Assembly: GCA_949751835.1 (NCBI GenBank)
Contig: CATKHK010000007.1
Location: 1-64,000, forward strand
Origin: Blepharisma japonicum
Taxonomy: Eukaryota > Ciliophora > Heterotrichea > Heterotrichida > Blepharismidae
Reading direction: 5' to 3'
Length of the DNA: 64,000 nucleotides
In this document: piece by piece, positions 20,494 through 31,260 of the stretch
Layout of the letters: each line of letters starts with the position of its first letter
How positions within the stretch are numbered: position 1 is the first letter of the stretch
Notes under the pieces: model-generated
What the model was told of the DNA's origin: nothing
The model's input: the letters and a program-made list of their open reading frames with translations, nothing else
Database searches by the model: none
Position numbers and translations under genes: made by a program

Positions 20494-22512
20494 ATGGAAC
20501 GAATCCCCAAGCCAGTTCTTTCTCAAATCTTCACATGAGTTGGACCTTCTTATGAACTAATCCAGCTTGCATTAGTCTGTAAAAGATGAAAAAATGCAAT
20601 AGAAGCAGCCTATCACAATATATCATTTCAAGGCACACATATAAGAAAATTTCAGTCTTCAAATATTGATATTAAAGGAGTAGTCTCAATGCTCAGTAAT
20701 AAATCAATTTCTTTTAAGATCCAGTCTCTTGATTTACGAAATATTAAGTTAGTAAAATCAGATATTGTGCAAATATTTGCTTCTCAGCCCGGTCTTTTGA
20801 AACTCAATCTTACAAATGTATACATAAAATTAAATGGACTTTGGAAAGCAATTTTGATGCAGAAAAATTTGAAAAATAAAGAGATACCTGTCAAATTAGA
20901 CTTTAGACTGGAAGAGCTCAGAATTTCGAATAATAAGCATGGCCCTGTAGGTTATGATACTTTAATAAAAATTTTTCCAAATTTGAAAAAATTATATGCT
21001 GGAAATACGAACACTTCAAGAAAAGATTTTATAAATATTGTTAAGGGGTTAAAAAAGCTTGAGTTACTTGACATAACAAATTGCTATAATATTGGCCAGA
21101 GGGACAAGAGTCTAAATGAGCTAAAAGAAGCTTTTAGTGGATCAAGCATCAAAAAGCTATTTATCACTTATTTAGATCCAAAAACGACAAATTATTTGGA
21201 GGAATGCCATATTGAAATTGTAGATAAATGGATTGGAACTATTCTTGATAAATTGAATGATAAAACTGACCTTCAATATTTAGAAAATTGTCTTAATCTT
21301 GGAATTGATGTAGATTTGGGAAACTTTAAGAATTTTACAATAAAAGGAAATATTTTTCCTTGTTGGGAGTTGATTAGATCTAATAAAAACGAAGATTTGA
21401 TTACTGAAGCTTTTAAGATAATGATAAGGTATGGATTAGATTTATGTTTTTACTTTTTTGAATATGGTTTTACGCTTATGAATGCAGCAATTTCTGTTGG
21501 AAATTACAATTTAGTAGATTTATTTTTGAAGTATAAAGTTGATATATGACCTTATAATCAATTTCAAGGATTCCCTATCAAAAAAAGAAAAGATAATTGA
21601 GACCTTTTTTTCGATTTAGATCATCAGAGTTGATCTGCTTCTCAAAATTTCGAAGCAATGCCAGCAGTTACTTATGCTTCTTATTGTGGTAATGTTCGTA
21701 TTTTTCAATTATTTTTGAAATATAATTTGTATCCTAAAGATTTTGATTTTAAGACATTTTGCAATCCAATTTGTGCAGCTTTAAGAAACAGTCAGAATGA
21801 GATGTTTGAATTTCTTAAACAAAATAATTTTTCATATTTTAATTGCTATAGGCATAATGAACCTTGAATATCAAACACCAAAATAATTGATATGATGATA
21901 GAAAATGCAGACTATTTTCCACTCGACATTCTTCATAAATCAACACGATATTATATTCGGCAAGGAAATATAGAAATAGATTCAAAAATTTATGATACTT
22001 TCATAAAGAAAGGAATAGCAGAAAATCAGCAAGAAATACTAAGGAATCTTATTAATAATGACTCTAATAAACCAATTATAGTGCTGGCTACAGAACATTC
22101 CTGCCAAAAAATGATTGAAAAAGTTTTAGAATCAGGATTTGATATAAATGCTACGAATAAATTTGGGAAAACTGCGCTTATTGCAGCTTCCTTTTGTGGA
22201 AATAAGGATCTTTTGGTTTATTTGCTTAACCATGGAGCAATTATCGATAAAAAAGATAACCTAGGACGGACTGCGCTTCATTATGCTGCTGAACATGGAT
22301 ATTTAGAAATTATAAAACATCTAATTCGTTTAGGAGCAGACCCATCATCTATTAGCAACGAGGGATATTCGCCTCTTGATTTAGCAGCATTGAGAGATAA
22401 AACCGAAGCTTATAACTTATTAAAAAGTTTAGGAGCCACCAGCCAAAAATGCAATTATTGCAGACTATTTTTAATGACTAAACTGAAAAAAGTACAAAAA
22501 ATTCAGAATTAA
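20494..22512 (+). CDS. F-box/leucine-rich/ankyrin protein, array copy 5
   Basis: An intact frame of 672 codons with UGA=Trp. F-box at the N-terminus (IPKPVLSQIFTWVGPSYEL), leucine-rich region (LDLRNIKLV, LKLNLTNVYIKLNGL, LEELRISNN, LELLDITNC), degenerate ankyrin-like units, then ankyrin repeats (TALHYAAEHGYLEIIKHLI). Compared with copy 4 it has an extra segment of roughly 29 residues at about 21560-21645 (FPIKKRKDNWDLFF...) in the linker before MPAVTYASYCG, so this linker tolerates length change. The C-terminal tail differs from copies 1, 3 and 4 because the AAAAGGTAAGAATTGCAG region has changed. Probably an SCF substrate receptor. Confidence 0.87.
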
Positions 22513-22911
22513 TTAGGATGAGCCTCTGAAATAAAGGGCTAAAATAATAATAATTCTCTCTCTCTCAAATATATGCAAATTTTTTATATTTTTAAAAAGT
22601 AATTTAAATTTCTTTGAATTTGGAGGCTTTCTGTTTCAAATAAAAGGTGGAGTTATCAATAAATATTGAAGCATGACAAGGCAGAAAATATATAATGGAT
22701 TTTTACTGCTTGCAAAAACTAAATCAATCCAATTTAATTTTTATTGAAAACTTTATATTTTTATATTCTATCTTTCTTCTCTAACAATATAAGCTCAAAG
22801 TTAATAATTAAAAACTGAATTTTTAACTTATATTATATACAAACATTACTATTAAACTTATTTCACCTAATATTTTTACTCTTATGAGTTCTATATTTGT
22901 TTTACTAAATT
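22513..22911. other. intergenic spacer after the F-box array
   Basis: About 400 AT-rich bases with stops in all frames and no repeat shared with the array. It separates the accessory region from the gene-dense right part. Confidence 0.4.
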
Positions 22912-23337
22912 ATGGAAGGTCAAGAATACCCAAAAAAGCTTGCAGAGAACTTAAAAAATTCCCTTAATGCTAAAGACCCATCTCAGCTTGTTGATATTCT
23001 CCAAATGCTCAAAGAGAGCGGGACCCAGCTCCAAATCTCATTTTCCTATAAATGCTCATATCATGAAATTCTCGGATTCACATATGAGCAGAGCTTAATT
23101 AGTTCAAGAGAAAATATGTATGCTTTAGAATGCCAGTGTAATCACATGTTCTGTCTCCAATGCACTAAAGTTTACTTTCGGCAAATTTTCCTTAGTAATG
23201 GCTTGAATTCTCTAGTTTATTGTCCTATTTGCCATGATTATAATTTACAAGAATTAAGACCTGTGCCTATAAGCCCTGAACTTATACAATTTGTGTTATC
23301 GCAAGAAGAAATTCAACATTTAGCAAAACAAGGCTAA
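22912..23337 (+). CDS. small RING-like zinc-binding protein
   Basis: A 141-aa protein. A helical N-terminus (1-45) is followed by a Cys/His cluster: C48, H51, then C74, C76, H78, C81, C84, and C104-P-I-C107. The ECQCNHMFCLQC ... YCPICHD pattern is that of a C3HC4 RING (or the RING2-like part of an RBR), although the first Cys pair is incomplete. RING domains usually recruit E2 enzymes for ubiquitin transfer. It lies directly after the F-box array and 57 bases before the armadillo gene. It may belong with the F-box/E2-like cluster, but nothing in the sequence proves that. Confidence 0.7.
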   Translation: MEGQEYPKKLAENLKNSLNAKDPSQLVDILQMLKESGTQLQISFSYKCSYHEILGFTYEQSLISSRENMYALECQCNHMFCLQCTKVYFRQIFLSNGLNSLVYCPICHDYNLQELRPVPISPELIQFVLSQEEIQHLAKQG

Positions 23338-23394
23338 ATAAGGCTTCATTAATGATGGAAAAAGTTTTTAAATTAAAAGGTTTCATAATTTAAT

Positions 23395-26300
23395 ATGGAA
23401 AGCATCCAAAATTCCGCAGACTTAATCCAAGTCAAAAAGAAAGCCGGCCCAGGAAGCGGCGCATCTTCCATCCGCTCTGGAAAGTCCATCTACAAGCACA
23501 AAGGTCCAAGCTCTTCTTCCCATTCCGCCACTTCCGCACTAGTCCGCGACATTATTTCTCACATCCCTGACAAGGAAAAGCCCCAAGCTGAGCGTTTAAC
23601 CCAGAAAATCAAAGAAATCAAGGAACATCAGCAAATAGAGCAGTCTGGCATGATTTTTAACGAGCTGATAATCCCATATAACCGAACCAAATATTTTGAC
23701 TCCTTAGACGCTATGTCTATTATACAGGTCGAAGAAATGAGGCACAAGCAGCTTACTAAGGTCACTTCTCAGCTATTTCAAAGCACATTTGGACAGCAGC
23801 AAAAAGATGGGATTATAAAGACTGAAGCAATTTCTAAGTTCCAAACAAGGATAAATCAGCTTGTAATCGCCTACAGAACGATGAAAAAGATGTATTTTCC
23901 TAATGATTTGTACAGAATAATTCATGTGAAAGAATGGACTGATTTTGAAAAAGAAGCAGTTTTTATGCTAGATTCAGCATTTCTAGATTCAAGGATTTTC
24001 GTAGCTAAATATATTGAGAGATTAGCTTATAAAGAACTGTTAGGTGTAAAAACGCAGCTGCCAGAAAGCTTGTCAGGGGTGTTACTAAACAAACTAGTTG
24101 AACAAGCAGGGGGCGAATACCTCGGACTAATCCAATGCAAAGTAATAGAAGCCATAATGTCACTTGCAAGAATTCAGCGATACAGAAGTCAAATATCCCC
24201 AGCCTTAGAATTCATACTAAAACTCTACCGTGACGGCCTTATCTTCAACTCAAATCTTCTCCCATTTGCCCAGCTTTTTGCAGAGCTTGCTCTATATGAA
24301 GATATTAACTGGCAAAATCTTAATCTTCTTGACCTTTATTTAGAACTTATGGAAACTCCAGTCAAAAATATCCAAACCTCCTTTGCCATAATTGAGCGTA
24401 AATGTCCTGACTTAATAAAGCTTTATTCTTATAATGAAGAAGAAGAAAAAAAAGAAGAATTAAATGAAAGCATCAGCCTGGCTTCAGAAAAAAATACATT
24501 GTCCAGAAAAGTGTCTAGAAAAAATAGCATTGCTAGTATGAGCTCTGTTAGAAGATTAAATACAAGGTCAGCTTTAATGATGTCACAAAAAAGCTTGCTT
24601 AAAAATTTTGAGCAGAATGACAGTTTGTTTAAGACACAAAGGCTGCAGCAGCTTAGAAAAACTTTTAATGAGTTGGAAGCTAAAAGAAGCAAAGATAGAA
24701 TGAAAGAATTCCAAAGTTTTGATTTAGTTGATGCTGAAGCTATTATCATCCAAGCAGCCAGAGGGTTATCAAGACTTATGCTTCCAAATTATTCAGCTTC
24801 GTTTTTAAATAATACTGGAAATGTAAAAAAAGTGATATATAATGAAATGCTGGAAAGAGGCCTAATCACAAAATTTTTAGAAAGTCCTTATATGGCAGTT
24901 GATCATTCTGAAGTAAAAAAATGTTTAACAACCACTATAGCAATGTTTGTACTGCAAACTACCACTGAGTCAAAATTCAATGGCGAGCATGTGATTTTTT
25001 ACTTAAAAAGGCTTGGAATTTTAGACTATGTTTCTAAATGGTCAAAAGATCCTGACCTAGTGGTCAGATCAAATTCTGCTTGGATTTTCTGCGCATTATG
25101 TGTCCATCATTTAGTCCCTCCACTTGAGCTTACCAAGATAGGCATTATAAGAGACATGTTTGTATTATTTATTAGTTTATATCTGGAGCAGCCTTATGAA
25201 TTCCCAGCCCAAGAAGAAGGCGAAAATATCGCTGAAAAAATCTTAAAAATGTATGATTATGACCATTTTCTTGATAATTTAAACGGAATTTTAAACAAAA
25301 CAGGCAAAATCCAGCATTTAATTTTTGCGACCTTTATTTTCCTATCTATTTATGACGACCCTAATATCATTTCTGCGGTCCACAAAGCTAATGATGAAGA
25401 TGTCGACAAGCCAGTCGAAGAAAATGCATTGTGTGGACTAATGGAGCTGCTGCAACAGGACACAGAAAAAATGAAGCTTTTTATCAAGATTTTAATTCAA
25501 TTTACTATATGCGATGATGATTCTTTTCAGCAGAACGGGATTTGGTACTTAAAACATATTATTATTAATTCAAAACTAAACCAGCTGGTAGAGTCACATG
25601 CTGTAGACATTTTAGAAGTGTTTATAGCCGGCTCTGTATGCGAAAGTGAGGTTATTCAGCAGGAATGTGTCAATGTGCTGACTTATTTAGCAATTGAGAA
25701 AAAGGCATATCAGAATAAAGAAGACCCTCTGCTAGATGCGCTGATGTATTTGACTGGGGTGCAATTTAAGGTGATTAGAGGCTTAGCTTACAATGGTCTT
25801 GCAGCGCTAGCACTACATGGAGCTTATGCAGCCCCAACTCTGCTGAAGCAGGCTAATATCCCTGATTACTTTAACACAGTTACCAAAAATCTCAAAAAAT
25901 TCCGGCAGATGTTTGTCGACAGTAACTACAAAAGTGACACAGTAGCTGAATATTCTGGTATAAATCTCCTCCTTAACCTCAGCAGATCAGCCACACTTTC
26001 CTACCAAACCCAAGTAAGTGAAAGAGTCCCTCTTATTCTTGACACAATTGCAGCACAAAATCAGCTGTCCTCAGAAGAAAATATGAATGAAGTAGGCTGC
26101 TTGCAAACCATCAGAGCCCTAATGTGCAGCTCTTCATTAACTATAAAAGAAGACTGGGTTGTGCCATTTATTGAAAGAGTTGCTAGGGACAAGTCTTTTA
26201 GGCTGTACCAGATTTTGCTGAATAATAAGTTTGTGCCGTGGTGCTTAAGGCTGATGCTGGACTCACAAAATATCACAAAAGCGCTAAAAACGGCAGAATT

Positions 26301-28569
26301 GTTGAGATTTGTGCTTTATGAGCTTTATAATGAAATGACGCTGGAACAAGAAGAAACGAGCATCAGAGAGCTGTTTAAGAGGCTGCTGAAGAAGTTTATA
26401 TGGACTGAAGAGCCTGGGCTAGCTAAATCAGTCCATGAAAAGCTAGTGGAATGCTGCTTATTGATTTTTGTAAGAGAAAAAAACATTATTTTAGCAGTCA
26501 CTGAAGAAGTGATGCAACAAGTAATTTTAACACTTGACACCTTTGACAAGCGAGACGCAGGCACCAGGCTAGCTTTAAGCAAGCAGCTCGCCTCAACTGC
26601 AAATTTACCTCAAATTCAAAATTTATTATTAAAACGAGTAAAGCAGACCCTTAGTACAATCCAGGCATATTTGACCTCTACAAGTTATGAGGAAAGATTT
26701 AATGCAACCCGATTATTAGTATTTTTAACAAGGTCGCCTGATTTTAATGTTCTCGCTTATGAAGCAGGAATGCTGGCTAAGTTATGCAGCATGATTAAAA
26801 ATACTGAAGCCCAAGATGCCCATTCCTTAGTAATGAGTATTGCGAATTTAATTGTTTATTCAAGGTCAAAAGCTGTAAAAAGTGAAAGTGAAATATTTTT
26901 CAATGATGGGCATTTTCAAGATTTATTAAAATTGACAAAAGATAATGATTGCCATTCTTTGACTGAAGCATTCTTAGATTTAATTACCAAATTGCTAGTT
27001 GAAAAAGAATTTTGTGATAAGCTTTTTATGGAGAAAAAAGCCAAAGTTACACTTGTAAAAGACTTAATGAGCGTTTTAGTTAGAGGGATCAATCATGAAT
27101 GTGAAAAAAGATGCGGAGATTTGTCAAGCAAAAATTACAAATTTTCAGTTAATTATCAAATATTATCGTGGATGAGCTTGAAGAAAAATGCTTTTAACGT
27201 GGCTTCACAGCTGATAAGGCTTGGGCATTGCCATTCTAAACTGAAAAAATACAATGCAGGGGCAGCTGGGTTGAAATGGTTTAAAAAAGCTTGCAAAAGT
27301 TTGCAGACCAGAAGAGCCATTGATCCTGTGTGTGAGTCTTTATTATGTGAAATGTGTATTTATTTACAGCTCCATTATGGCTTATTAAAAGATGACAACT
27401 TAGCAGAAAACCTTTTATCCCACAGCTTAAAAATGGCCCAAATAATAAAACATGACAAAATCAGTGACCTTTTGCAAGCAAGAGTTGGAGCTTTGCTTCT
27501 TCATAGCTCATTAATTGCAGCAATTGGCCCAGATCCTGCTAAACTTAATTTGAGAATTAATAATGTTTTATTTACCATGACAAACGCTACACTTCCTGAA
27601 CTTCATAACTTAGCCGTCTGGTCTTTACGTCAGCTTTACCTTAAATGCAGCAATTCTCCTCCTCCATTTGACTTCCAAGATGCTTTCCTTAAAGCTAAAG
27701 CTGTAAAAAATGTCGTCCCTAAGCTAGTAGAGCCACATAGACCTCTGCAAGAAAATGCTATGCTTTGTTTGTCAAGTTTATTTGAAAATGAAGCTATGAA
27801 ACAAGAATTTATTGAACTTTCAGCGATGACACAATTAATGTTTCAAGGGACTCTAGCTTTTAGAGCGATAAGTACCACAAATAAACCTAAGGATGAAGAC
27901 ATTAGCATGTTGGCTGCATTTGGAAGCGCTTTAGGCAAATTAATAAAAAATAGAAATGATATACAAGAAGTCCTTGAAAAAGATCAGCTTTTTGATTTTG
28001 TGCTAAATGTGCTAGACAAAGGATCCTCAATGGAAATGGAGCACGCAGTCAAACTTAACCAATACTTCACAGAAGTCCTTCGAAATTTATTAGAAAACGA
28101 AAATCTCCATGAGAAATTCTTAAAAACTGGCAGGTCACCTTTAAATTCCTTACGAGGACTTTTACATTCTGGAGACTTGCCAAGCTATGAGCAGCTTCTT
28201 GTCGACAATAACGTCGCCCATTGTTTTGCTATTTTAGCAGGAAATGAAAAAAACGGATTTGCAAACAGCCCGAAATTCCAAGAATATACAGCTTTTACAA
28301 ACCAATTGTGTGAACTATATGGAAAAGGAGACTATTTAAGCAAAACTGAGGTGGACACTCATCAAGTCGTTTTAAAGACACTTAAAGAATTAATAAAATT
28401 AAAGATGAGCAAACTAAGCCCTGCTATAAGTGATGATGAAAGAGAAGAATTTTTACAAGAACTTTCAAATATGGGAGGACTTGAGCCGCTGCTTTTCTTT
28501 GAGTACTCAAATGTTCCTGATATAAGAGAAATGGCGACAGAAACACTGGAGATGTTGGCTCCTTCTTAA
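23395..28569 (+). CDS. large armadillo/HEAT-type helical repeat protein
   Basis: A 1724-aa uninterrupted frame. The first 75 residues are basic, Ser/Gly-rich and low complexity. From about residue 75 to the end the protein is almost wholly helical with regularly spaced Leu/Ala motifs (VVRSNSAWIFCALCVHHL, VIQQECVNVLTYLAI, NALCGLMELLQQD, ATRLLVFLTRSPDFNVL, NAMLCLSSLF) typical of ARM/HEAT repeats. No catalytic domain is visible. Such proteins are usually scaffolds, but I do not recognise the orthologue. All its Trp codons are TGG, unlike the array genes to the left. The last residues (REMATETLEMLAPS) finish an ARM-like helix, so the protein looks complete. Confidence 0.8.
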   Translation: MESIQNSADLIQVKKKAGPGSGASSIRSGKSIYKHKGPSSSSHSATSALVRDIISHIPDKEKPQAERLTQKIKEIKEHQQIEQSGMIFNELIIPYNRTKYFDSLDAMSIIQVEEMRHKQLTKVTSQLFQSTFGQQQKDGIIKTEAISKFQTRINQLVIAYRTMKKMYFPNDLYRIIHVKEWTDFEKEAVFMLDSAFLDSRIFVAKYIERLAYKELLGVKTQLPESLSGVLLNKLVEQAGGEYLGLIQCKVIEAIMSLARIQRYRSQISPALEFILKLYRDGLIFNSNLLPFAQLFAELALYEDINWQNLNLLDLYLELMETPVKNIQTSFAIIERKCPDLIKLYSYNEEEEKKEELNESISLASEKNTLSRKVSRKNSIASMSSVRRLNTRSALMMSQKSLLKNFEQNDSLFKTQRLQQLRKTFNELEAKRSKDRMKEFQSFDLVDAEAIIIQAARGLSRLMLPNYSASFLNNTGNVKKVIYNEMLERGLITKFLESPYMAVDHSEVKKCLTTTIAMFVLQTTTESKFNGEHVIFYLKRLGILDYVSKWSKDPDLVVRSNSAWIFCALCVHHLVPPLELTKIGIIRDMFVLFISLYLEQPYEFPAQEEGENIAEKILKMYDYDHFLDNLNGILNKTGKIQHLIFATFIFLSIYDDPNIISAVHKANDEDVDKPVEENALCGLMELLQQDTEKMKLFIKILIQFTICDDDSFQQNGIWYLKHIIINSKLNQLVESHAVDILEVFIAGSVCESEVIQQECVNVLTYLAIEKKAYQNKEDPLLDALMYLTGVQFKVIRGLAYNGLAALALHGAYAAPTLLKQANIPDYFNTVTKNLKKFRQMFVDSNYKSDTVAEYSGINLLLNLSRSATLSYQTQVSERVPLILDTIAAQNQLSSEENMNEVGCLQTIRALMCSSSLTIKEDWVVPFIERVARDKSFRLYQILLNNKFVPWCLRLMLDSQNITKALKTAELLRFVLYELYNEMTLEQEETSIRELFKRLLKKFIWTEEPGLAKSVHEKLVECCLLIFVREKNIILAVTEEVMQQVILTLDTFDKRDAGTRLALSKQLASTANLPQIQNLLLKRVKQTLSTIQAYLTSTSYEERFNATRLLVFLTRSPDFNVLAYEAGMLAKLCSMIKNTEAQDAHSLVMSIANLIVYSRSKAVKSESEIFFNDGHFQDLLKLTKDNDCHSLTEAFLDLITKLLVEKEFCDKLFMEKKAKVTLVKDLMSVLVRGINHECEKRCGDLSSKNYKFSVNYQILSWMSLKKNAFNVASQLIRLGHCHSKLKKYNAGAAGLKWFKKACKSLQTRRAIDPVCESLLCEMCIYLQLHYGLLKDDNLAENLLSHSLKMAQIIKHDKISDLLQARVGALLLHSSLIAAIGPDPAKLNLRINNVLFTMTNATLPELHNLAVWSLRQLYLKCSNSPPPFDFQDAFLKAKAVKNVVPKLVEPHRPLQENAMLCLSSLFENEAMKQEFIELSAMTQLMFQGTLAFRAISTTNKPKDEDISMLAAFGSALGKLIKNRNDIQEVLEKDQLFDFVLNVLDKGSSMEMEHAVKLNQYFTEVLRNLLENENLHEKFLKTGRSPLNSLRGLLHSGDLPSYEQLLVDNNVAHCFAILAGNEKNGFANSPKFQEYTAFTNQLCELYGKGDYLSKTEVDTHQVVLKTLKELIKLKMSKLSPAISDDEREEFLQELSNMGGLEPLLFFEYSNVPDIREMATETLEMLAPS

Positions 28570-28722
28570 AATAAGTAGAGAATTAATACTATGAATTATT
28601 AATTTTTATATTCGACTAAACTTTTAATAATGCTAAATATTTAGATTGGTTAAGATATATTATTTATATTAGGATTTGAATAGGTATTAATGTCTATATT
28701 ATCTTCAAAATAATTCTAATAA

Positions 28723-30516
28723 ATGTCAATAAAACTCTCCCCAAATGACTCTCGGAGAAAATTGATTTCTCTTAACCAACTCCTTGCTCCACAAGTTATT
28801 CATTCTCAAGAAAATCTTATCAAGCCATCGCTTATCCAGCCTTTTAAGCAAAAAGTTACAAAAAACCCAAGATATTTTTACACTTCAAATCAAAAAGGTG
28901 CAGCCATCGAAAAGGAAAAATCTTCAGAAGAAAACTCCAAAATGAAACAGACTCAAAACGGTATTTTCGAAGACAACTTGCGCTTACACAGCAAATTGTC
29001 AGATAATGACAAATCTGCTACTCTATTCTTTAAAACTGATGTTCATTATACGCCTGCTATAACTTATATCACAAAAGAGCCTTTAAGAATTATGCCACCA
29101 AGGAAACTAGAACCTTTAAGCCACCAAGATGCAGTTCGGCGTAATTCTTTGACAGACCAAGATATAGCGAGAATTCGTGATACACAAGAAAGCGAAAGCC
29201 CTGACAGGCCTCATAAGGATTTTGAGGAACTAGTGAGCAAGTCTAAAAGACAAGAAGAAAAAATCAAAGAATTGGAAGACCAATTAGTTATTGAAAAAAA
29301 CGAAAAGCAAAGCTTGGAGCAGAATTTTGAAGATATGAAGAGCCATATTTCGAAATTAAATGACGAGCTGGATAGAGAAAAAGATAAAAATAAAGAATTG
29401 CAAAAAGAGCTTAATAAAGTTAGAGAGAAAATCAAAAATTTTGAAAATTACAAAGATCTTAAGGTAACTAACAGCTTGGCAGTAACTAACAGCTTGGCAG
29501 TTTCTAATCATCTAGATATATTTAAAAGAAAAACAACGAAAATCGTGGGATTTGAAAAAGTTCACGAAGATCCTATAAATAAAATAATGAAAAAAGACAT
29601 GAAAAAGTATGGGATCGTTACAGCATTTATCCGCAAATTAATGATTTTTTTAAAAAGTCATAGGAGAAATGCATCTGAATTTATATCAAGCTTAGATACA
29701 GAATCAAAAAATTTATTAACTTATGAAGAATTTCAAACAGCTGTGCAAAAGTCTGGATTTAGGTCAGCCTTAAACGAACTCCAAGCTGTTTTTAATTTAT
29801 TAAAAGTTGGCGAGAAAATATCAATAAAATCTTTGCAATCCCAGCTGCAATCTGCAATTGATAAAGAATCAGAGTACAGCTCTGATATATCATCTCCTAC
29901 TTCTTTAATGGCCTCCAGCCAGCATTCTTTTTCAAGCATGCCAATCATTATCCCAGACTCCAGACTACAAGAATTTTTAGAAAAATTTCCTGCTATTTTC
30001 AGCATTAGCCCAGAAAACCTCAAAGAAATTTGCAAAAAAATATTTCCTGAAGAAGTCAGATTTGAGCATATAATAAAGCTATTTTTATCAGAAGAAATAC
30101 ATATAGAAGACATCGAGCTAAGAAAAAAATTAGCTTCTTATTTAATAGGAGGAAAAGAAATTGTATATAAAAAAGAAATCATTGGAAATATCATTGAAAA
30201 ACTTTTCGGAGAAAAAGAAGGCACCTTAGAGTTCCAAGTAGAGCTTACAGAGCCAATTATAGCACAGATTGAATCTAATAGAGAGAAATTTTTAGAAAAT
30301 TGTAGAGGAAAAGACAGTCAAAAAAGTGGGGTTTTATCCTTTGAGGATATAATGAAAATTTTAGGAGACTTGAATATAAAAATTACTGAAAATAATATTG
30401 AGCAGTTTAAAGCTGAATTATCAGTGAGTTTTGGGACAATTGATAGGATTGTGTATGAGAACTTGCTGAAAGAGAAGCAAAATTCGTATAATAGAGGCTT
30501 GACATTTGCAAAGTAA
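28723..30516 (+). CDS. coiled-coil protein with EF-hand-like C-terminal half
   Basis: A 597-aa protein. Residues 1-160 are basic and probably disordered. About 165-245 is a dense coiled coil (EEKIKELEDQLVIEKNEKQS). A small direct repeat, TNSLAV twice then SNHL, follows at about 248-262. From about 285 onward there are helical pairs arranged like degenerate EF-hands (SLDTESKNLLTYEEFQTAV; GKDSQKSGVLSFEDIMKIL). The loops lack the full set of Ca ligands, so Ca binding is uncertain. It is reminiscent of cytoskeletal linker proteins. No orthologue recognised. Confidence 0.75.
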   Translation: MSIKLSPNDSRRKLISLNQLLAPQVIHSQENLIKPSLIQPFKQKVTKNPRYFYTSNQKGAAIEKEKSSEENSKMKQTQNGIFEDNLRLHSKLSDNDKSATLFFKTDVHYTPAITYITKEPLRIMPPRKLEPLSHQDAVRRNSLTDQDIARIRDTQESESPDRPHKDFEELVSKSKRQEEKIKELEDQLVIEKNEKQSLEQNFEDMKSHISKLNDELDREKDKNKELQKELNKVREKIKNFENYKDLKVTNSLAVTNSLAVSNHLDIFKRKTTKIVGFEKVHEDPINKIMKKDMKKYGIVTAFIRKLMIFLKSHRRNASEFISSLDTESKNLLTYEEFQTAVQKSGFRSALNELQAVFNLLKVGEKISIKSLQSQLQSAIDKESEYSSDISSPTSLMASSQHSFSSMPIIIPDSRLQEFLEKFPAIFSISPENLKEICKKIFPEEVRFEHIIKLFLSEEIHIEDIELRKKLASYLIGGKEIVYKKEIIGNIIEKLFGEKEGTLEFQVELTEPIIAQIESNREKFLENCRGKDSQKSGVLSFEDIMKILGDLNIKITENNIEQFKAELSVSFGTIDRIVYENLLKEKQNSYNRGLTFAK

Positions 30517-30558
30517 ACAAATTAATGAAAATTAATATCTTTTGAGAGTAAATTAAAT

Positions 30559-30987
30559 ATGAAAAAAGAAGCCTCATTCTCCCAAGACACAGGATCTGAA
30601 GAAGATGTTGACAGTATGATCGTAGTAAACCCAGAAATAAAAAATGAAGACAGCCCTGGTAATCATTCAATAAAGCCTTTTACAAATGGCTACCAGTCCA
30701 ATCCACATACAAATCAATCCCTTGATGATATTTTAGAAGATGTCAAGCATACTTTGAATGATTTGCCGCCTCCAAAGTATTCAAGAAAAGAAATTAACAA
30801 GACTTGGGAATTCTTAAAGTCAATAAAAAAAGAAGACATTTTGAGTTTCGTTAGAATCATTGACAGTCTTCCTAACTCAGCGATACATGAAAAAGTTAAA
30901 GAAATTGAGCAATTGGCATTAAGACTTGATCTCTCGCAGGCTCAAGAATTTGCAGCTGGAGAAGAAATGAATATAATGCAGAGATAA
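30559..30987 (+). CDS. small acidic protein of unknown function
   Basis: A 142-aa protein, 42 bases after the preceding gene on the same strand. The first 60 residues are acidic and Ser/Asn-rich, likely disordered. The C-terminal 80 residues are helical (EINKTWEFLKSIKKEDILSF; HEKVKEIEQLALRLDLSQAQ). No motif I can name. Clean ATG and TAA and typical codon use support a real gene. Confidence 0.6.
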   Translation: MKKEASFSQDTGSEEDVDSMIVVNPEIKNEDSPGNHSIKPFTNGYQSNPHTNQSLDDILEDVKHTLNDLPPPKYSRKEINKTWEFLKSIKKEDILSFVRIIDSLPNSAIHEKVKEIEQLALRLDLSQAQEFAAGEEMNIMQR

Positions 30988-31260
30988 TTAAATTTGATAA
31001 TAAATCATAGTAACGTAAGAATGAGTTATATGGAAATTTTGAGAGCTGGTCAGGAATTCAGAAAATAAAATATTCAAGGCTACTTCTAAAATATTTATTT
31101 GAAATAAAACTAAAGCTTTTTAATTTCCCCTTTTTAAAGTCTTTTGTATAGCAATTTTTACAATAAAATAAAAATAGTTTACTTTGTCCTTAAAATATCA
31201 AATTAAAACAGTCTAATTATCAAAATTAAATTATTTAATTTGGATAAATATTTATCTTTA

